Source of the DNA: Porphyromonadaceae bacterium H1
GTDB taxonomy: Bacteria; Bacteroidota; Bacteroidia; Bacteroidales; Paludibacteraceae
Assembly: GCA_001653155.1 (NCBI GenBank)
Contig: BDEJ01000016.1
Span: 62,001 to 126,000, forward strand
DNA: 64,000 nt
Direction: 5' to 3'
The notes below the pieces were generated by a model. That model did no database searches, was not told the origin of the DNA, and was given only the letters and a program-made list of their open reading frames with translations. Below are positions 1 through 9,427 of this stretch, in pieces; positions within the stretch are counted from its first letter, which is position 1; each line of letters starts with the position of its first letter. The translations under genes were made by a program, and so were the position numbers.

Positions 1-1045
1 ATGTCCGTCAGAGTCGAGTGAGCCAAAATAGAAACCAGTACACCCTCCAAATCGCGTACATTGTCCGTCACATGCTCAGCGATAAAATCCACGACTTCTC
101 CCGGAAAATCCAGCCCATCGCGATAGATCTTATGCTTGAGAATTCCTTTACGAAGTTCGAAATCCGGCTTCTCGATCTCTGCCGAAAGTCCCCACTTAAA
201 GCGGGTAAGCAAACGCTGTTCCATACCTTGCATCACAACGGGGGAGCGATCTGAAGTCAGCACCAACTGCTTTCCTGTTTGATGCAAGTGGTTGAATATA
301 TGGAAAAAGGTGTTCTGTGTTCCCGTCTTACCCGAAAACTCCTGAATATCGTCCAGAATAAGCACATCGATGGTTTGATAAAAATTCAGGAAGTCGTTCA
401 CCGTATTATTCCTGACGGCATCCGTATATTGTATCTGAAAGGTATTGGCCGGAACATAAAGAACTCGTTTTTCGGGGTGCATCTGCTTGGTCATCACACC
501 AATGGCATTGGCCAAATGCGTCTTTCCCACACCGGACTGCCCGTACACAAAGAGCGGATTAAAAATCGTTTTACCCGGGTCGTTTCCGATACTGATGCCG
601 GCCGTACGCGCCAGCTTATTGCTGCTTCCTTCTATCAGATTATTGAAGTTGTAAGCCGGATTCAACTGAGGGTCTATCTCCTGAAGCTGAGGTTTTGCAT
701 AAGGACTCACATAAGCCGAGGATTTGGCAGGCTGTTTGGGCTTCGGAGTCTCTTCCGCACTCGGAATCTGAGTCTCTCTTCCGCTCGATTTATCGATAAG
801 CACACGATATTCCAAGCGCGTGCCTACTTTAACCTCGCGGTATAAAGTCATTCGCAGCAAGTCGATGTATTTTTCTTCAATATACTCGACGAAGAATTGA
901 CTGGGAACCTGTAGAACAAATACATTGTTCTCATACTGCAAAGGCACTATAGGAGCAAACCACGTATTATACGACGTTTCGTTGATATTGTCCTTTATTA
1001 CTTTCAGACAACGATCCCACAACAATTGGAAATTCTGACTCATAA
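1..1045 (-). CDS. dnaA: Chromosomal replication initiator DnaA (3' end outside window)
   Basis: Initiates chromosome replication by binding DnaA boxes and melting the origin. The minus-strand frame opens at the ATG at 1045-1043 ([16 protein letters not shown]) and stays open to the window edge, giving 348 codons. I see domain I, a linker rich in K/P/S, the Walker A motif [10 protein letters not shown] and Walker B VLILDD, then AAA+ sequence including LTSDR. Domain IV (DNA binding) would lie beyond position 1. The next gene upstream is an MCE gene on the same strand, separated by about 410 bp, so dnaA probably has its own promoter, but I could not find a convincing one. Identification is secure; only the C-terminus is unseen. 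Confidence 0.96.
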
Positions 1046-1457
1046 CACTAAAACCCAAAGGGAGCACGTCCCTAACAACTATATACTATAATCTGCTTGA
1101 TTTGGAATTCTGAAGGTATTTGGGGCTTTGTTTCCAAAATACCTTGGGAGTACAAAGTTCAGAAACTATTCCGACAAAAAAAAATCAGCGCACTGCCTCA
1201 ATCTTTTCAAAGAGGCTATCTCAATATATCTCAACACATTAAAAAAACATTCTTGTTTCTCAGAGCAATAGGGAGAGGAGAAAAATTTTAAGCTCTTAAA
1301 ATAAGCCATTTAACAGTTTTATCAAATAAAAAGCAAATGTAAAGAAAAGAGTCAAGAAAGCACTTGTTAATAAGAGACTTTTAGTTAATAAAATCGCGTG
1401 AAAAAGATTTTTTCACGCGATCCGTTATTTATAATGACTAAAAATAAAGCCGGAGAA
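1046..1457. other. Intergenic region upstream of dnaA
   Basis: AT-rich spacer between dnaA and the MCE gene, both on the minus strand. It holds the hairpin at 1393-1421 and presumably the dnaA promoter. I looked for consensus DnaA boxes (TTATNCACA) and saw none, so I do not call an origin here. Short open frames in it have no family features. Confidence 0.6.
1393..1421 (-). terminator. Intrinsic terminator of the amidase-MCE operon
   Basis: A perfect 13-bp inverted repeat (ATCGCGTGAAAAA at 1393-1405, complement at 1409-1421) with a 3-nt loop. Read on the minus strand it is followed by TTTTATT, as expected for a rho-independent terminator just downstream of the MCE gene stop at 1458. Confidence 0.75.
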
Positions 1458-2363
1458 TTATTTGCGTCCGAATATCGAGAAATGGACATATTTTTTAGGG
1501 TTCTGTTGCAAATCGATAAGCAGCTTATTGGCATTGTCGGCCGTATTGGAAAGATTGAAATACAAATCTTTATCATTGATAAGCAAGCCTAAAGACCCCT
1601 CTTTGGCGTGCAGCTTTTCACTGAACAGCTGCAAGTTCGACAAGGTCTGAGTCAAAGAGTCGGACATAGCCACAAAGTCTATTTTTTTCAAACTACCGGT
1701 CAATTGTTTAAAGTCAGTGGTAAGTGCATGTACATCCCCAATGATGCGCGGGAAGTCCGTATCTATAATCCGGTTCAACTGAGAGCTGCCTCGTGCCAAA
1801 TGGGCTGTTGTAAGCTCGATAGAGGCCAATGTGTTCCGGAGCGACTGAGCTTCGGTTAATGCACGCAAAGAACGCAACAGAGAATCTGCTTGAATTACGA
1901 TACTTTCAATCTTCGGTGTTACATCCCGTTCAAGCACTCCCATCAGTCCGCTCGAGCTACTCGAAGGCAGGGTGTCGCCGGGTTGATGGTAGAGTTCCTG
2001 ACTGACGGATTCCTTAAACATCAAGCGGATGGCCTTCCCTCCTACCAAACCGTTATCGAACAATTCGACAGTACAGCCCCGAGGCAAGGAAATATCTTTG
2101 GAAACAGATAGTTTAACGACGAAAGAGGCCGACTTGCGAAAATCATAAGTTACCTCTTCAATCTGACCGACTTTATAGCCTTTTATCTGTACAGGACAGG
2201 ACTTTACGAGTCCGTCCACATCCTCAAAAACCGCATAGTAGCTGTTTGTCGATTTGAATATTTCAATTCCTTTCAGGAAGTTCAACCCAAAAAACAAGAT
2301 AAATATGGAGACTACGACCAACAAGCCTACTTTAACCTCACGCGTCATGTATTTCTTTATCAT
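1458..2363 (-). CDS. MlaD/MCE-family lipid transport substrate-binding protein
   Basis: Membrane-anchored MCE-domain protein of 301 residues, expected to act in the periplasm as the lipid-binding part of an Mla-type phospholipid shuttle. The N-terminus (MTREVKVGLLVVVSIFILFF, about residues 6-25) is a single membrane anchor. It is followed by the MCE domain (about 38-120, with VDGLVKSCPVQIKGYKVGQI) and a long helical C-terminal part. The gene lies 20 bp downstream of the amidase stop on the same strand, so the two are probably co-transcribed. No MlaE permease or MlaF ATPase is in the window; in this phylum they are often encoded elsewhere. The start could be M1 or M6; both keep the membrane segment. 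Confidence 0.85.
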   Translation of the reverse strand: MIKKYMTREVKVGLLVVVSIFILFFGLNFLKGIEIFKSTNSYYAVFEDVDGLVKSCPVQIKGYKVGQIEEVTYDFRKSASFVVKLSVSKDISLPRGCTVELFDNGLVGGKAIRLMFKESVSQELYHQPGDTLPSSSSSGLMGVLERDVTPKIESIVIQADSLLRSLRALTEAQSLRNTLASIELTTAHLARGSSQLNRIIDTDFPRIIGDVHALTTDFKQLTGSLKKIDFVAMSDSLTQTLSNLQLFSEKLHAKEGSLGLLINDKDLYFNLSNTADNANKLLIDLQQNPKKYVHFSIFGRK

Positions 2364-2383
2364 TCTGTGTAATATGTCCTCTT

Positions 2384-3553
2384 TTATTGTTTTATCATTT
2401 TAAGCGCTTCGGAAAGCGGAATACGTACATTTCCGAGAAACGCAACAACAAAGGCGTCGGGATATTTTTTACTGAGTTTTTTCTTCAACAAAAGTATTTT
2501 ACGATAATCGTTTTCTTCTCCTGCAGTATATTTGTACATCTCACCATCTTTGTAGTAATTCACATATTCCAATCCTTTAAATTCCGGAGCATTGGGAGAA
2601 AGCTTTTGGTTTTTGGCAAACAGCTGAACCCGAAATACCGGAAGCTCGGCAGCTTCGGCGTCGGAAGTGGAGGAAAGCGCTTCAACTTCGGTGCCATCCT
2701 GAGGTTTCGAAGTATTGTTGGAGGTACTACTCGCATCCTCCGCGGGCGGATCCGTAACGGCAAGAATCTCTCTAACGGACTTTTTATCGCGTCTATACTT
2801 ATACTCCGAAAAGGCTTTGCTCATAGCAGTAGCAAGTTTCAACTGCCCTTCTTTAGAGCTCAGGTAGCGTTCTTCTTCACGATTGGAAATAAAACCGAGC
2901 TCGACCAAAACACTGGGTGCAGCCGTACGGTGCAATACCCAAAATCCGGCTTGACGTACTCCCCTATCGTAACGCTTGCAGTAAGAAGAAAACTGCTTCT
3001 GGAAATAGGTGGCCAATTCGATACTCTGATCGATATACTGATCCTGCATAAATTCGAACATAATATACGAATCTACCGACGAAGGATCGAAACCTTTGTA
3101 TTTGGTTTTATAGTCTTCTTCGAGCAGAATCACGGAGTTTTCACGCATCGCGACTTCGAGGTTGGCTTCCGACTTGGCGAGCCCCAGCGTAAAAGTTTCT
3201 ATCCCGTAAGCCGATCTGGCTTTAGCCGAGTTGGTGTGAATACTGATAAAAAAATCGGCTTTCTTTTCGTTGGCGAAATCAGCACGCTCCTGCAGGCTTA
3301 GAAAGGTATCTGTTTTACGCGTATAAAAGACTTTTACGTCCTTGTGCGTCTTCTCAATCAGCTCACCGAGACGGAGGGCTACCGATAAATTAATGTCTTT
3401 TTCTTTAGCTATGCGCCCCAAGGCTCCGGGATCACTACCTCCGTGCCCCGGATCGATAACCAAAACGAAAGAAGAATGTTGGGCATTTAATGCAAACAAC
3501 GATAACGCAATCGAGAAAAAGAATGTGCTAAAAAACTTGAATCCGGAATGCAT
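2384..3553 (-). CDS. N-acetylmuramoyl-L-alanine amidase (Amidase_3, AmiC-like)
   Basis: Zinc amidase that cuts the bond between MurNAc and the stem peptide in peptidoglycan, probably in daughter-cell separation. The 389-residue protein has a signal peptide (residues 1-24) and an Amidase_3 domain from about 28 to 255. Metal and catalytic signatures are visible: IDPGHGGSDPGA, SIHTNSA and VLVELGFISN. After an acidic, low-complexity linker (about 265-300) comes a C-terminal domain of about 85 residues (FRVQLFAKNQKL, YKYTAGEEND) that resembles a SPOR-like peptidoglycan-binding module. It is the first gene of a pair with the MCE protein. Confidence 0.9.
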   Translation of the reverse strand: MHSGFKFFSTFFFSIALSLFALNAQHSSFVLVIDPGHGGSDPGALGRIAKEKDINLSVALRLGELIEKTHKDVKVFYTRKTDTFLSLQERADFANEKKADFFISIHTNSAKARSAYGIETFTLGLAKSEANLEVAMRENSVILLEEDYKTKYKGFDPSSVDSYIMFEFMQDQYIDQSIELATYFQKQFSSYCKRYDRGVRQAGFWVLHRTAAPSVLVELGFISNREEERYLSSKEGQLKLATAMSKAFSEYKYRRDKKSVREILAVTDPPAEDASSTSNNTSKPQDGTEVEALSSTSDAEAAELPVFRVQLFAKNQKLSPNAPEFKGLEYVNYYKDGEMYKYTAGEENDYRKILLLKKKLSKKYPDAFVVAFLGNVRIPLSEALKMIKQ

Positions 3554-3582
3554 AGAGATAAAATCACTTCGTTTTTTCGCTG

Positions 3583-3613
3583 CAAAAGTAATCTTTTTAT
3601 CCAGTTCCTCAAT
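3583..3613 (-). promoter_or_regulatory. Probable promoter of the amidase-MCE operon
   Basis: On the minus strand the -7 element reads TACTTTTG (3590-3583), matching the Bacteroidota TAnnTTTG box, with a near-match -33 element ATTG (3613-3610) at 19-bp spacing. It lies 30 bp upstream of the amidase start, back to back with lptD. Confidence 0.55.
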
Positions 3614-3726
3614 TTTCGATGAACTCTAAATTTTCAAATTATTCATAAAATTTATCCGGATGCCCGCCATGGAAGTTTTTTTTGCTTAATTTTGCGGTCT
3701 AATTTTCAGAAAGAAAATCCTTTCGG

Positions 3727-6468
3727 ATGCGGTTTTGTAAGCGTTTACATATCAACTCAAAATACATCATCTCCGTGCTAGTATGTGTATTGCTTCCCGC
3801 AATGCACATGGTTGCACAAGATCAGACTCCCTCAGCGGCAAGCGACAGCATCCAAACAACTTCTCCTAAAATAAATAATACCGACAGCATCCCTACCGAC
3901 ACGCTCAATGCGCCTGCAGTCAAAAAACAGAAAATTGATGCAGCAGTCAGCTATACCGCTCAGGATTCGATTGTATTTTGGGGTAACGGAACTGGTTTTT
4001 TGTATGGACAGGGGGATGTAAACTACAAGAAAATGAACCTTAAGGCCGACCTGATCCGGGTAAGGATGGACAGCAGTACGATTTACGCACAAGGACGTCG
4101 CGATAGTACGGGAAACTTTATCGGGAAGCCGGTCTTCAAAGAAGGTGATTCGGAATACAGTTCCAAGGAGATGACCTACAACCTGAAGACAAAGAAAGGT
4201 TTCATACGACAGGGGGTAACCCAACAGGGAGAAGGCTACATCATCAGTGAACGAACTAAAAAAGATTCTACCAACACGCTCTACATACAGGGAGCCAAGT
4301 ATACCACCTGTGACAACCACGACCATCCTCACTTTTACCTCAGTCTTTCAAAAGGCAAGATGCAGCCGGGCAATTATGTTGTTTCCGGACCGGCACACCT
4401 GGTTGTGGCCGATGTACCGCTACCCCTCGTCATCCCTTTCGGCTTTTTCCCTTTCACAAGCCAATATTCCTCAGGGATTCTGATGCCGACCTATGCCGAC
4501 GACTTGAATGCAGGTTTTGGCTTGCTGAACGGCGGTTACTATTTTGCAATAAACGACTACATGGACTTTGAACTGCGAAGTGAGATTTACACAAAAGGCA
4601 CCTGGTCCGTAAAAGGAAGTTCGTCCTACGTAAAACGTTATAAGTTCCGAGGGAGCTTTTCGGCCAGTTATCGGGAAGACGTAAGAGGAGAAAAAGACAT
4701 GCCCGATTACTCGAAAGCCAAAAGCATGAGCATACAATGGAGCCATACACAAGACCCGAAAGCCGACCCATATTCGACCCTCTCGGCAGGTGTAAACTTC
4801 TCGACCAGCGGTTACAATCAAAGCAACATCAACAGCTACTACCGGCCGGAGCTAAACTCGGCCAATACGACAAGCTCCAGCATATCTTACACAAAACGCT
4901 TCCCGAGCATCCCGGCACTGAGTATATCGACCAACGTAATGGTTTCGCAGCGCACCAAAGACTCGACGATAAGCATGACACTGCCGAACTTGAGCATCTC
5001 ATACAGCAGCACCAAACCTTTCAAACGGAAAAATCCGATAGGCGGGGAACGTTGGTACGAAAAAATAACATTGAGTTATTCCGGTTCTTTTTCGAACTCC
5101 ATACAAACGAAAGAAAGCTTGCTTCTTAGCTCCTCCTTCGTACGCGACTGGTCGCACGATATCCGACACAGCATACCCATAAGCGCTACTTTTAACCTCT
5201 TCGACAACATCAACATCACCCCTAATATCAGTTACGAAGAAAAATGGTTTCTGCAGTCTTTCAGGAAATCATGGGATGTTGCTCGGCAAAAAGAAGTGGT
5301 GGACACCACCAGCGGTTTCAACAGAGCCTATCAATTTAATGCCGGAATTTCGGCTTCGACAAAAATTTACGGTTTCTTCACCCCACTCATCGGCAAGAAA
5401 TACGTAGAACAGATACGACATGTCATAACTCCATCGCTAAGCTTCAGCTATCGGCCGAACTTCGGCGATCCCATGTGGGATTATTACCACTCCTACACCC
5501 GGCTTAGCCCCAATGCCCACGACCCGAGTCAATACGACGAACAGGAAATCATTTACTCGCGATTTAAAGAAGCTTTTCCCTCACGAGGAGAATCGCGAAG
5601 CATCAGCTTCTCTCTGGCCAATAACCTGGAAATGAAGGTTCCGAATCCCAACGACACTACCGGAAAAGAAGCCTCCAAGAAGATCAGCCTGATAGACAAC
5701 TTCTCCATCAGCAGTGCTTACAACTTTGCTGCCGACTCGATGAATCTGTCAAATTTCTCCGTATCGCTCCGCTTGAAAATAGGAAAGCAAACCATTAGCC
5801 TAAACGGCGTATTCGACCCCTACATGTACGGATTGAACGCATCCGGAAATCCAGTCAGAATCAACCAGTTCAGATGGAATCACGGAAAATTTCCGAAGTT
5901 CTTAGGTATGAGCTACCCTTTCAGCTACACGCTGAACAACGATACCTTCAAAAAGCTGCGCAGGAGATTTCAAAAGGAAGAAGGAGGAAAAGGAAAAGAC
6001 AAAACCGAAGACAACCCGGAAGCATCCGAAACGGAGGGATCGGAGGAGCCTCGAAAAGACAAAGAGACAGCCAATGAAACCGACAACGACGGATACGAAA
6101 AGGTAGCAATCCCGTGGAGCATCAGCATTAATTACAACGTATCCTACGGAAATACTACTTTCGACCGCAGCAAGATGGATTATGACATGGGCTTTACTCA
6201 CCATTTGAACCTGTCGGGTAACATCTCCTTAGGCAATAACTGGTCGGCAAGCACCAGTATTTCCTACGATTTCCAAGCCAAACAGTTCTCCTACACCAAC
6301 GTAAACGTAAAAAGGAATCTACATTGCTGGAGCATGACGGCTTCTTTCGTCCCCTTTGGTCGCTATAAATCTTACAATTTCAAAATAGGAGTAAATGCCA
6401 GCATGCTTCAGGACTTAAAATACGAGAAACAAACCCGGGCACAGCAGGCAACCCTCAACTGGTATTGA
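3727..6468 (+). CDS. lptD: LPS assembly outer-membrane protein LptD
   Basis: Outer-membrane beta-barrel that inserts lipopolysaccharide into the outer leaflet, with LptE as plug and the LptA/C bridge as donor. The 913-residue protein has an N-terminal signal segment ending near VAQDQ, then an OstA/LptA-like jellyroll (about residues 80-200: FLYGQGDVNYKKMNLKADLI, MTYNLKTKKGFIRQG) and a long LptD barrel with alternating aromatic strands. The substrate-transfer part includes PLPLVIPFGFFPF. A strongly acidic and lysine-rich loop (about 755-790, EEGGKGKDKTEDNPEASETE) interrupts the late barrel. A -7-like box TAATTTTG lies at 3687-3694 but I see no clear -33. Two Cys lie in CDNHDH and CW; classic E. 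coli disulfide spacing is not evident. Confidence 0.9.
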   Translation: MRFCKRLHINSKYIISVLVCVLLPAMHMVAQDQTPSAASDSIQTTSPKINNTDSIPTDTLNAPAVKKQKIDAAVSYTAQDSIVFWGNGTGFLYGQGDVNYKKMNLKADLIRVRMDSSTIYAQGRRDSTGNFIGKPVFKEGDSEYSSKEMTYNLKTKKGFIRQGVTQQGEGYIISERTKKDSTNTLYIQGAKYTTCDNHDHPHFYLSLSKGKMQPGNYVVSGPAHLVVADVPLPLVIPFGFFPFTSQYSSGILMPTYADDLNAGFGLLNGGYYFAINDYMDFELRSEIYTKGTWSVKGSSSYVKRYKFRGSFSASYREDVRGEKDMPDYSKAKSMSIQWSHTQDPKADPYSTLSAGVNFSTSGYNQSNINSYYRPELNSANTTSSSISYTKRFPSIPALSISTNVMVSQRTKDSTISMTLPNLSISYSSTKPFKRKNPIGGERWYEKITLSYSGSFSNSIQTKESLLLSSSFVRDWSHDIRHSIPISATFNLFDNINITPNISYEEKWFLQSFRKSWDVARQKEVVDTTSGFNRAYQFNAGISASTKIYGFFTPLIGKKYVEQIRHVITPSLSFSYRPNFGDPMWDYYHSYTRLSPNAHDPSQYDEQEIIYSRFKEAFPSRGESRSISFSLANNLEMKVPNPNDTTGKEASKKISLIDNFSISSAYNFAADSMNLSNFSVSLRLKIGKQTISLNGVFDPYMYGLNASGNPVRINQFRWNHGKFPKFLGMSYPFSYTLNNDTFKKLRRRFQKEEGGKGKDKTEDNPEASETEGSEEPRKDKETANETDNDGYEKVAIPWSISINYNVSYGNTTFDRSKMDYDMGFTHHLNLSGNISLGNNWSASTSISYDFQAKQFSYTNVNVKRNLHCWSMTASFVPFGRYKSYNFKIGVNASMLQDLKYEKQTRAQQATLNWY

Positions 6469-6570
6469 AGGTAGAAGAAAAAGTTGGACATCGAGAACAA
6501 AAAACCTCCAACGGGGTTATATACTACGGTAAAATATTTTTCAACACAGTAAATAAAAGACAATTAAAAA

Positions 6571-7167
6571 ATGAAAATCTCAGCAAACAAAGCCGTATCG
6601 GCAGAATACGAACTCTTCGTTGACGGAGAAAAAGAGGGCGAGCTCGAACTGATGGAAAGAGCGACCCGCGAAACGCCGCTCGAATTTATCTACGGAGTAG
6701 GCATGATGCTCCCGAAGTTCGAAGAAAATCTCTTCGGTTTACAAGCCGGTGACAGCTTCGATTTTACCATAAGCAACGAAGACGCTTACGGGCCCTACGA
6801 CGACGAAAGCGTAATTCCTCTGGAACGCTCTGTCTTCGAAGTGGACGGAAAGATAGACGAAAGCATGATTTTTGAAGGAAACGTAGTCCCCATGATGGAC
6901 AGCATGGGGAACAAAGTAAGAGCTCAAATTGTAACAATTACCGATTCTCACATCACCATCGACTTGAACCATCCTCTGGCAGGTGAAACCCTGCATTTTA
7001 AAGGATCGGTCATTGATGTACGTGAAGCTTCGGCAGAAGAACTTGCCGCTTTGTCCGGCGGAGGCTGCGGATGCCACTGCAGTTGCGGACACGACTCGGA
7101 ACACCATCACGACAGTCATGACTGCGGATGCGAGAGCGAGTCCGGCGGATGCTGCGGCTGTCACTAA
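6571..7167 (+). CDS. slyD: FKBP-type peptidyl-prolyl isomerase, SlyD-like
   Basis: Cytoplasmic proline isomerase and chaperone. The 198-residue protein has the SlyD layout: a split FKBP domain (PLEFIYGVGMMLPKFEENLF near residues 32-51, DAYGPYDDESV near 70) interrupted by the insert-in-flap chaperone domain, then a C-terminal tail rich in Cys and His (GGGCGCHCSCGHDSEHHHDS, then more of the same to the end). That tail is the metal-binding element used for nickel handling in SlyD proteins. Whether it serves nickel here is not shown, since no nickel enzyme is nearby. It is followed by a strong hairpin before aroC. Confidence 0.92.
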   Translation: MKISANKAVSAEYELFVDGEKEGELELMERATRETPLEFIYGVGMMLPKFEENLFGLQAGDSFDFTISNEDAYGPYDDESVIPLERSVFEVDGKIDESMIFEGNVVPMMDSMGNKVRAQIVTITDSHITIDLNHPLAGETLHFKGSVIDVREASAEELAALSGGGCGCHCSCGHDSEHHHDSHDCGCESESGGCCGCH

Positions 7168-7182
7168 ACAAAGCAAAGACCC

Positions 7183-7225
7183 CACAACGGATACCTACAG
7201 CTTAAAAAACGAAGTATCCGTTGTG
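7183..7225 (+). other. Intercistronic hairpin between slyD and aroC
   Basis: Perfect 12-bp inverted repeat (CACAACGGATAC at 7183-7194, complement 7214-7225) with a 19-nt A-rich loop. No T-run follows, so it is not a standard intrinsic terminator. It could protect the 3' end of the slyD mRNA or set the ratio of slyD to aroC expression. Confidence 0.6.
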
Positions 7226-7248
7226 TCAATCCCCCAAAAACACATGGA

Positions 7249-8334
7249 ATGAATTCTACCGGCAAACTTTTTACTTTTACCTCCTTCGGCGAATCGCACG
7301 GGAAAGGCATCGGAGGTATCGTTGATGGCTGCCCGGCCGGCATCTATCTGGACGAAGTTTTCATACAAAACGAGCTGGATCGGCGACGCCCCGGACAGTC
7401 GTCCTTATCAACTCCCCGAAAAGAAGCAGATCGAGTGGAATTTCTATCCGGAATTTTCGAAGGGAAAAGTACGGGAACTCCTATTGCTTTTTTGATTCGC
7501 AACACCAATCAACAAAGCGCGGATTATCATCACCTGAAAGACGTGTATCGTCCTTCGCATGCTGACTACAGCTACCAACAGAAGTACGGGATACGTGACC
7601 ATAGAGGCGGAGGACGCAGTTCTGCACGCGAAACAGCAGGACGTGTCGTGGCGGGAGCCATAGCTAAGTTAGTGTTAAAAAACATCGGCGTTTCGATACA
7701 GGCCTACACGTCGCAGGTAGGGCATATAGCCTGCACGCAAAGCATCGAAGAGGTTGACTGGTCGCAAGTGGAAAGCAACTCCGTACGCTGCCCTCAAAAG
7801 GAAGTTGCCGATCGGATGATAAGCTACATCGAAGAGCTGAAAGGTGAAGGCGATTCTATCGGAGGAATTATCACCTGCATGGCCCGTGGGGTTCCGGCGG
7901 GCTGGGGCGAACCGGTCTTCGACAAATTGCAAGCGCGGCTGGCCGAGGCCATGCTAAGCATCAACGCCGCTCACGGATTCGACTACGGAGGAGGTTTCCA
8001 AACCGTTAACCTGAAAGGCTCGGAAATAAACGATGCTTTCGAATACCGAAACGCTAAGGTAACGACAAAAAGCAACTACTCGGGAGGCATACAGGGCGGC
8101 ATTAGCAACGGCGAAACCATTTATTTCCGGGTACTCTTCAAACCCGTAGCCACAATAGCGAAACAGCAAGACAGTCTTAACTCGGAGTTGAGACCGGTAA
8201 AGCTGGAAGCCCGTGGACGGCATGACCCTTGCGTTTTACCTCGTGCCGTAGTAATCGTTGAAGCCATGGCAGCCATCACCCTACTCGACCTCTATCTTCA
8301 ATCCAAAGCTTCGAAAACTTTTGCCATAGGATAA
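7249..8334 (+). CDS. aroC: Chorismate synthase
   Basis: Last step of the shikimate pathway: converts 5-enolpyruvylshikimate-3-phosphate to chorismate using reduced FMN. The 361 residues match the family length. Signature sequences are [16 protein letters not shown] near the N-terminus, [14 protein letters not shown], and [19 protein letters not shown] (FMN/substrate site). The C-terminal [11 protein letters not shown] is also typical. The start is supported by [18 protein letters not shown], which aligns with the usual N-terminus. No other aromatic amino-acid genes are adjacent. Confidence 0.97.
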   Translation: MNSTGKLFTFTSFGESHGKGIGGIVDGCPAGIYLDEVFIQNELDRRRPGQSSLSTPRKEADRVEFLSGIFEGKSTGTPIAFLIRNTNQQSADYHHLKDVYRPSHADYSYQQKYGIRDHRGGGRSSARETAGRVVAGAIAKLVLKNIGVSIQAYTSQVGHIACTQSIEEVDWSQVESNSVRCPQKEVADRMISYIEELKGEGDSIGGIITCMARGVPAGWGEPVFDKLQARLAEAMLSINAAHGFDYGGGFQTVNLKGSEINDAFEYRNAKVTTKSNYSGGIQGGISNGETIYFRVLFKPVATIAKQQDSLNSELRPVKLEARGRHDPCVLPRAVVIVEAMAAITLLDLYLQSKASKTFAIG

Positions 8335-8358
8335 AAAGAAGCTAAATTTTCAATCAAA

Positions 8359-9327
8359 ATGGAAAAAAAATGGGCGGTTATTATCAACCCCAAATCGGGC
8401 AAACGACAATTTAAACCGCAAATCGAATACTTGCTTGCTACTTTAAAAAATGCAGACATCCGTTTCGAATACCGCTTTACCGGACACGTCGGCCATGCTC
8501 AAGCCATAGCCGACGAATTTACCGGAAAAAACTACCGAAACTTCTTAGTGGTAGGAGGCGACGGTACTTTCAGCGAAGTAGTAAACGGCATTTTTGCCTC
8601 CGGCAGACAGGATTATTCGAATTTCAAACTTGCCCTCATCCCTCGCGGAACGGGAAACGACTGGGGACGCTTTTGGGGATTGACCCGCGACTATAAACAT
8701 TCGATAGAAGTCTTCCTGAAGGGTAAAACCCGAATCATCGACGTGGGCAACATGAAGTATAGCACCTCGGAAGGCCAACGAACTCATCACTTCATCAATT
8801 CGGTAGGCTTGGGGCTCGATGCGAAAGTGGTAGAGGTAGCTCATCATATCAAAAAAGTCTTGGGCAGCCACGGTTTCATATACAGCTTGGGATTGTTTGT
8901 TACGGTCTTTATTTACCGGGCCGTTAAAATGAAAGTATTCTCGGGATCTAAGGAAATGAAGGAACCGATCTTCACTGCGAGTATCGCCAATGGATGTTAC
9001 TCGGGAGGAGGTTTAAAACAGACACCCGATGCTCTTCCTTACGACGGAGAGCTGGACTGCATGTTTGCTTTAAAGCCGAAAATACAAGACATCTTTACAG
9101 CTATTACCGCCCTCTTTCGTGGAAACCTGATGAGGCACCGCATCATACGCAGTTTCCGCACGCAGGATATTCGCATACAAAGTCGGGAAGCTTTCCCCAT
9201 TGAGGCCGACGGTATAGGTCTGCCTGCTTCAACGGAGCTGAACATCGGCATCATACCGGCCGCCATACAAATGGTCGTACCGGAGAAATTCTCCGAAAAG
9301 TCTCAGACGGTCGACAGCCTCATGTAG
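8359..9327 (+). CDS. Diacylglycerol/sphingolipid kinase-family lipid kinase
   Basis: DAGK_cat-domain lipid kinase (322 residues) of the YegS/BmrU type. The N-terminal nucleotide-binding segment shows IINPKSGKR, the glycine-rich VVGGDGTFSEVVNGI and PRGTGNDWGRFWG. The C-terminal beta domain includes ANGCYSGGGLKQTPDA and DGELDCM. Such enzymes phosphorylate diacylglycerol or, in sphingolipid-making Bacteroidales, possibly sphingoid lipids; the substrate cannot be read from sequence. It lies 24 bp downstream of aroC and may share its transcript. It ends in a bidirectional terminator shared with the convergent metK. Confidence 0.88.
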   Translation: MEKKWAVIINPKSGKRQFKPQIEYLLATLKNADIRFEYRFTGHVGHAQAIADEFTGKNYRNFLVVGGDGTFSEVVNGIFASGRQDYSNFKLALIPRGTGNDWGRFWGLTRDYKHSIEVFLKGKTRIIDVGNMKYSTSEGQRTHHFINSVGLGLDAKVVEVAHHIKKVLGSHGFIYSLGLFVTVFIYRAVKMKVFSGSKEMKEPIFTASIANGCYSGGGLKQTPDALPYDGELDCMFALKPKIQDIFTAITALFRGNLMRHRIIRSFRTQDIRIQSREAFPIEADGIGLPASTELNIGIIPAAIQMVVPEKFSEKSQTVDSLM

Positions 9328-9340
9328 TAGAACCAGCAAA

Positions 9341-9389
9341 AAAACAGAGGCCGTATCAAAACAAAAAGTTCCGAGACAGCCTCTGTTTT
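9341..9389. terminator. Bidirectional terminator between lipid kinase and metK
   Basis: Inverted repeat AACAGAGGC (9343-9351) with GCCTCTGTT (9379-9387), preceded by an A-run and followed by TTTT. It sits between two convergent genes and can serve both strands. Confidence 0.75.
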
Positions 9390-9427
9390 CCGTATAAAAA
9401 TCCGGTCTGTTTTGCCAGTCGGACTGC

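Noticed and set aside
279-845. Plus-strand open frame of 188 codons
   Set aside because: It is antisense to dnaA, whose minus-strand frame carries clear AAA+ motifs. The plus-strand translation has no family features.
1046-1457. Replication origin next to dnaA
   Set aside because: AT-rich and in the right place, but I found no cluster of DnaA boxes. In this phylum the origin is often away from dnaA.
6739-7185. Minus-strand frame antisense to slyD
   Set aside because: It mirrors a real coding gene with a Cys/His tail; its residues reflect the complementary codons only.
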